The translations under genes were made by a program, and so were the position numbers. DNA of 64,000 nt from Fusarium oxysporum f. sp. lycopersici 4287. Taxonomy: Eukaryota; Ascomycota; Sordariomycetes; Hypocreales; Nectriaceae. The notes beneath the pieces are model-generated. The model worked only from the letters and a program-made list of their open reading frames with translations, made no database searches and was not told the DNA's origin. Positions within the stretch are counted from its first letter, which is position 1. Every line of letters starts with the position of its first letter. The DNA lies in the NCBI RefSeq assembly GCF_000149955.1, contig NC_030993.1:41283-105282 (forward strand), in the 5' to 3' direction. This document shows positions 58,406-64,000 of the stretch, piece after piece.

Positions 58406-61400
58406 ATGTCCCTATCCAAGCCCCAAAAGGAAGGTCTTACGGCTACCCTCTCTAAGCCTGAGGACTTCCTCACTGGGAGCATGAATTCCTCCTTCAGGCC
58501 CATCGTCTTGGTCTTCAGCAGCACCTCAAAAGCAAGACATTCCTCGGAGACGAACCAGCTATCCCGGATATAAGAAAACGCAGATATACGAAGACCGCTA
58601 CAGCCCAACGAACAATCCGGTCTCATACTGCCGAATCTCAAGACGGCGCCCCAGACGACATTCAGGAAACGGCAAATGGAACATGGTCTATCTCTGACCT
58701 TACAGACCAAGGCCAGAAGATCTTCCAGCAGGATTTAACCTTTTATCAGCTACAAGAGAAGGTTTTCGAAAAACAGAAAAACGCTCTTGGAACCCTTCAG
58801 GACTGGGTTATCCGTACGGTCTCCCCAAGCTTGATTCAAACCTGCTGTCAGTCACACGAATCAATATACGAATGGCACTGGAACCTTCGTGCCCGGTGTG
58901 GAAGGACCGAGGAAGATGAAACGAAGGATGCCAGAAATAGGTATCTTACATTACTAAGAACTGCCCCAAAGACGGTCAGCCAAGCAGCATTCAAGTGGCT
59001 AGATCAATGGGAAGAGGCAATGGCGAAAGGGCGACAACGAGAGGTCCCTGAAACGCTCCACAACAGTGCATGGGCCTGGGACTTCTTCAGTGTCACCACA
59101 CACATCTTGCCCAGCTGGACTGCCTCATACAAAATCTCTTCAAAGACTCTATTGCAAAATAGGGCCCTCTCATACCGAGATGTAGGGAACGCCTTCCGAA
59201 ATGAGCTCCAAGATGCAGAAGCCACGAAGGGCCGAGTGGCCCGCGGTGCGTTTTCTGCGAGCTATGCTGGGGAGGACCCCCAGGATGATGAAGGGGACGC
59301 CCGCATCATTGAAGGCCAGTACCCATTTTCGAAGAAGGGAGAAAGAAAACGCCAGAGGTCTCCTGAGAAGAGACAGGAATGCCCGGCGTGTGGGTTATCC
59401 CACGAACTTGCGAAATGCTTCTATGTCTTTCCAAATCAGGCATGGAAGGGATTCAAGCCCCGAGAGAAGATCCAAAAGAAGGTGAAAGAAGCTCTCGAGG
59501 AAGACTCAGACCTGGAGGCCAAGGTAAAAGCCCTCACTCGGAAGAAGGCCAGGACCACAAAAGACAGAACCTTGATGCAGCCAACAAAGGAAGAAAACTC
59601 AGACCAATGTCTGTACGGCCGTCCAGTCGCCGAAATCAAGACCGCCTTTGCAGCCCAAAGGGATAACTATCCCTTACGGAACTCCGTGATCCTCGACCCC
59701 GGAGCTACTATCTCAATCACAAACAGTGCCAACAGACTAGCGAGATTCCAGCAGGCTATTCCAGGCGACTTCATCTGGGCAGGAGACCGAAAACTACCCA
59801 TCTTAGGCTACGGAACCATGACCATCAGGCTCACAGGAACTCGAGTCCTAATGCTTGAAGATGTAGCCTATTGCCCTCGGCTCCTTACGACCCTAGTCTC
59901 CCTACGTCAACTACGAAAGAAAGGCTTCTATTGGGATAATAGGCGTAACCCAACGACCCTCCGACGACTCGACCGAACGATTGCATGCACAATCCATGAC
60001 CTATACGGCCAGTATGTCGTCGAATACCAGTCAGAAAGCTTCCCAAAAGCAGCCTTTGCAGCCCACAGATTCAGCTCTCACACAAAGAGAGCCCCTTTGA
60101 CGGGAGAAGCTATCCGATGGCACAGTCGCCTAGGGCACCCGGGACCACAAGCTCTGGAACATCTTATCTCGGCCTCTCAAGGGGTGCGAATACGAGGACC
60201 AGCCACTGTTGAATGCGACGCCTGTGGCATATCGAAGATCAAGAGACAAATCAGACGAGCCCCAAGACAATCCGATCAGAAGGCCGGCGAGCGTATCGCT
60301 ATTGACTTCCATGACTACCAAGAAGGCATAGGCGGCTATACCTCACAGATGTTGTTAACCTGCCGAGCTACGGGTTACATCTGGGATTACTACCTCACAG
60401 CCCGGACGACAGAAGCTGTTATCACCGCTTTCAAATCCTTCCTAAGTCATCTGGAAGTCCAACACGGCCTCAAGGTCAAAGTCATCGAATGCGATAACGA
60501 GATCACGGAGATCAAGCCGAAAATCGGAGACTTCCTGAGGAATAGAGCTATCATCATCGAGCCCTCGGCCCCATACACACAAGCCCAGAATGGGGGTGCC
60601 GAACGCTCAGGGGGTGTAGTCAAGGACAAGGAAAGGGCTATGCGAACAGGCGCAAAGCTTCCTCACCAGCTGTGGCCAGAAATTGGAAGGACAGCAGTTT
60701 ATCTGTACAACCGAACGCCGAACTACGCATCAGGCTGGAAAACGCCATATGATCAACTGCATACAGCATCAGCCAAAGCAGCAGGGATTCCACAGCCGAA
60801 GAAACAGCCGGATCAAACACACCTACGGGCATTTGGCTGCAAGGCCTATGCAATGACCTCAGATGCCCAGCAGAAGGTCAATCGCAAGATGCGGCTTAAG
60901 CCCAAAGGTTGGATCGGCTTCCTAGTGGGATATAGGTCCTCAAATATCTATAGGATCTGGATCCCCACGATCAACCGGATAGTCAATACTCGAGACGTCA
61001 TATTTAATGAAGACGAAGGCTGCAACGGAGACTGGGAAAGCTTCAAAGATGAACTACTCGAAGCTGACCTAGAAGAAGTTGCCAAGTTCGTACAAGGATC
61101 CTCCCTGCCGGAACAAGACGACAACGAACAAGCCGAACAGGTTGAAGACTGTATTGAAGTGGTCCTTCCAACAACCACCCTAGCAGACGAAAGCAGCCCT
61201 ATTACAGACGAAACAGAAGACTGCATCGTGGCGACTGCCCTAGAAAACGGCCTTAAACAGTCAGAAGACTCTGATATCCTTCTAACACCTCCAGTCACAC
61301 CACTGTCAGCGCTACTAGCGCACAGCTCCAGGGTCTTATCAGACGAAGGAAACAAAACAGTCTCGTGGCAAGCAGCCTTCCTAGCCGGAACAAAGTCCCC

Positions 61401-63099
61401 TCTCCAGACCTCAATTGAACGGAAGCTCCGACAAGGGGTGAAAATGCATCGAAACTCTCTACCGCCGCCCCCGACGAAACATCAAGACCTAAAGCATCAC
61501 CCTTTTGGAATGCTCTTTCAAGAGGCTGAAGAAAGCCACCTTCAGAGTCACAAGGAAATGAGGTCCTGGACTGAGATTCGAAAGAAAGACGCTTGCGCCG
61601 TTGACCAACAAGTCCTTGGTTGTATGTGGGTATACGTTTACAAGTTCGATAAACACGGCCGATTTCAGAAATGCAAGGCACGGCTAGTGGTCAGAGGAGA
61701 CCAACAAGCTAAGGGAAGGTTGCAAGAAACATATGCAGCTACCCTAGCCGGAAGGTCTTTCCGGACCCTGATAGCCATTGCGGCCAGATTTGACCTAGAG
61801 ATGGTCCAATACGATGTGGTCAACGCCTTCGTAAACGCCCCAATTGACCAGGATATTTTCATGCACATGGCCCCGGGGTATAAGAAAACAGCAACTATCC
61901 TGAAGCTCAACAAGGCCCTGTACGGACTACGAGCCTCTCCCTTGCTATGGCAGAAAGAACTCTCGAAGACCCTCCTAGAGTTAGGCTACACACAGATTCC
62001 TCACGAACCTTGTTGTTTCAAGAAGGAAGGAGTCCTCTTCTTCTTTTACGTTGACGATGTTATCATCGCTTACAGGAAGGCCCGGAAAGACAAGGCCGAT
62101 GAATTGACTAGACAGCTTGGATCAAAATACAAACTAACAGGCGGAGACCCCGTGCAATGGTTCCTAGGAATGGAAGTCATACGGGACCGACCTGCAAGGA
62201 AGATTTGGCTATCTCAAACAGCCTACATTGACAAAATCGCAAATCTAGCTAACAAGGGAACATCTACAGTACCAATGACTCAAACAGAGCTACGACCTCA
62301 AACAGGACTAGCAACCCCGGCAGAACTTCAACGATATCAACGTAAAGTCGGCTCGATCCTCTATATCGCCGTTAACACCCGGCCTGACATAGCTTTCGCC
62401 GCCTCCAGGCTGGCCCGATTTCTTGTCAACCCTGGCCAAGAACACCAAGACGCCGCCGACCGCGTTATCCACTACCTCTCACACACAAGGCACCGAGCCC
62501 TACGATTCGGAGGGCCCGGAGGTCTTACAGTTGCTAGTGACGCTTCTTTTGCCGATAACACCCTTGATCGGAAAAGCTCCCAAGCGTACACTATCCGACT
62601 ATTCGACGGGTTGATCGGCTGGAGAGCTAGCAAGCAGGACACAGTCACCACATCCACAACAGAGGCAGAGCTCCTAGCCCTGGCACAGGCTGCTAAGGAA
62701 TCCCTCTATGTGAGTCGGCTGTTGAAAGAGCTTACAGTTCAGATGGATGATCCGACTATCCGTATCGACTGCGACAATACTCAAACTATCAACCTTGTGA
62801 CCGCCGAAATCGCTACTTTGAAGACTAAGTTGCGGCACGTGGATATTCACAACCACTGGCTGAGACAGGAGGTCCAAGAAGGGAGAATTCAAGTCAAATA
62901 CACCAAATCAACGGATATGATCGCAGACGGATTAACAAAGGCCCTGCCGGCAGGCAGATGGAACCGCTTCCTCTATCAACTTGGCCTGGAAGATATTCAG
63001 GAAAGACAACAGCAGAGCCGGAAGCAAGAAGGAATAGAAGCAAGGCTCCAGAGGATAGAAGACTGCCTAGGAAATGCAGGCTCAACTGGGACCTATTGA
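58406..63099 (+). pseudogene. Copia gag-pol polyprotein, copy B, frameshifted near the gag start
   Basis: The gag start codon (58406) is followed by a 1-nt deletion near 58471-58473 relative to copy A (CTCACTGGG versus CTCAACTGGG), which breaks the first ~22 codons from the rest. From there one frame is open to 63099, over 1500 codons. In order it shows the zinc knuckle (~59381), protease DPGA (~59695), integrase HHCC and Asp/Asp/Glu core (~60118-60615), reverse transcriptase with YVDD (62047-62058), and RNase H (ASDASFADN at ~62530, STTEAELLALA at ~62655, DCDNTQTINL at ~62768). The Cys codon at 59608 replaces the stop of copy A. Confidence 0.88.
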
Positions 63100-63112
63100 G
63101 CCTGAGGGGGTG

Positions 63113-63318
63113 TGTTGAATGTTGGAGGGTTCACCCTCAACTTCAGGATTAAGGTTCAGGATTAAAGTTTGACGCCCTAAACTTAGATCGTAGGACTTTC
63201 ATCTAGGACTTTCTAGGACTCAAGTCCTAGAAGGAACCAGTCAAAGATATAAGGTCTCAATGGTCCTTCGATTGCGAAAGAATCAAGAAATATACACGAT
63301 TCACCTTAATATCTGACA
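63113..63318 (+). repeat. Right LTR of the insertion (206 bp)
   Basis: Preceded by a G-rich polypurine tract and ending in CTGACA directly before GGACG. By eye identical to the LTR at 53403-53608. Confidence 0.9.
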
Positions 63319-63323
63319 GGACG
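63319..63323. repeat. Target-site duplication, right copy
   Basis: GGACG, matching 53398-53402. Confidence 0.85.
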
Positions 63324-63493
63324 ACGTCAACATAGTCATCAGGACGAGACCCTCCGGTTGCAGAGTGCCCATCAGCATAGTATGCTATGCCGCTGGATAT
63401 CTCATTGCCCTTGTAGGAGTTTACGAGGTAGACGCTATCGCGGGCAGCGGCGGCGCCAGCAAGGGCGGAAGTAAGGAAGGCGGCAATCTTCAT
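63324..63493 (-). pseudogene. Small secreted protein, 5' half (split by a retrotransposon)
   Basis: ATG at 63493, signal peptide MKIAAFLTSALAGAAAARDS, then a Tyr/Gly/Ser/Asp-rich segment (VYLVNSYKGNEISSGIAYY, GGSRPDDYVDVV) up to the target-site duplication. The frame continues in the 3' half at 53402-53097. The separated 5' half would read into the LTR and stop there. A TATA element lies about 62-73 bp upstream. The function is not recognised. Confidence 0.82.
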
Positions 63494-64000
63494 GGTGATT
63501 GATGAGTTGGCTGGTTTGGTTGGATATTTTCGTTTCTACTGACAAAGACAGTATGTATTTATATAGCGCGAGAAAGTATGTTTTCGCAAACGGTTCAACT
63601 GTGAACCAATAACGGCTGGACCGTCAGCATAGAGAGTGATCTCCATTCTCCGTGTAACTATGTCCCATTTGATCTAGATGCCCGATTACCATGCTGACAT
63701 CAGCGGCCTTCATTTAATGCGATGCTACTCCATGCAGCATCTCAAAATCAGCGGCCTTCGCTGTATTGAGAAACTGCTACGCTGAGCTGAAAGATCTTTT
63801 GCTATCAATCCATGAACCCTGGCACAACTACAGCATGTGCGCTGTAAGTAATACGAGATCTAACGGAATAAGGTAACATCTTACGAAGGCTCGGGCCGCT
63901 TTTTCGGAACATTCAATGCCGAGTTGCCTAATTTGGTAGGACTAGCGCTGTGGTTGGTGCCAAATTGTATTTTCGGTGTATTCTCTGTAAGTAAATCTGG
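63494..64000. other. Upstream region of the split secreted-protein gene
   Basis: 0.5 kb to the window end; no supported coding frame. It should be the promoter of the interrupted gene. Confidence 0.55.
63555..63566 (-). promoter_or_regulatory. TATA-box-like element of the split gene
   Basis: CTATATAAATAC on the minus strand, 62-73 bp upstream of the ATG at 63493. The core promoter therefore appears intact although the gene is interrupted. Confidence 0.5.

Overview
The window is nuclear DNA of a filamentous ascomycete. Genes are spread over both strands, most are cut by short introns (about 43-106 bp, GT..AG, often with a CTAAC/CTGAC-like branch site), and the gene set is typical of plant- or soil-associated Sordariomycetes: Zn2Cys6 regulators, MFS transporters, P450s and secreted glycosidases. 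A Fusarium-like origin is my guess; nothing here proves the genus. Exon structures were built by eye from splice signals, phase and family conservation, so single junctions may be off.

Layout. 1-24 kb: a 5'-truncated GH31 glucosidase; two paralogous monocarboxylate-type MFS transporters (1.5-3.0 and 11.6-13.1 kb) on either side of a TauD-type dioxygenase, a phosphoenolpyruvate-mutase-like enzyme and a secreted GMC oxidoreductase; then a P450, a sugar transporter, a serine beta-lactamase-fold protein and a Zn2Cys6 regulator. 25-47 kb: a carbohydrate-degradation block made largely of divergent pairs: GH43 / GH88 (the GH88 is broken), two alginate-lyase-family proteins head to head, GH27 alpha-galactosidase / fasciclin protein, and two ARCA-type regulators head to head. 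A DAL5-type permease and a third, zinc-finger-less regulator lie inside the block. 47-52 kb: a myo-inositol/sugar transporter and a second P450.

53-63.5 kb: Ty1/Copia LTR-retrotransposon sequence inside a small secreted-protein gene. The outer LTRs are identical and flanked by the same 5-bp target duplication (GGACG), and the host reading frame is continuous across them. Between them lie a 100-N gap, a GH13 fragment and a third LTR that differs from the other two. This is best read as one real insertion plus a scaffolding chimera with a second locus.

Working together: the 25-39 kb enzymes plus permeases and regulators look like a catabolic cluster for a uronate-containing, galactose/pentose-decorated polysaccharide. 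Separately, the PEP-mutase-like gene beside a 2-oxoglutarate dioxygenase is a candidate for an undescribed fungal phosphonate (C-P) pathway. Both are inferences from family membership and position.
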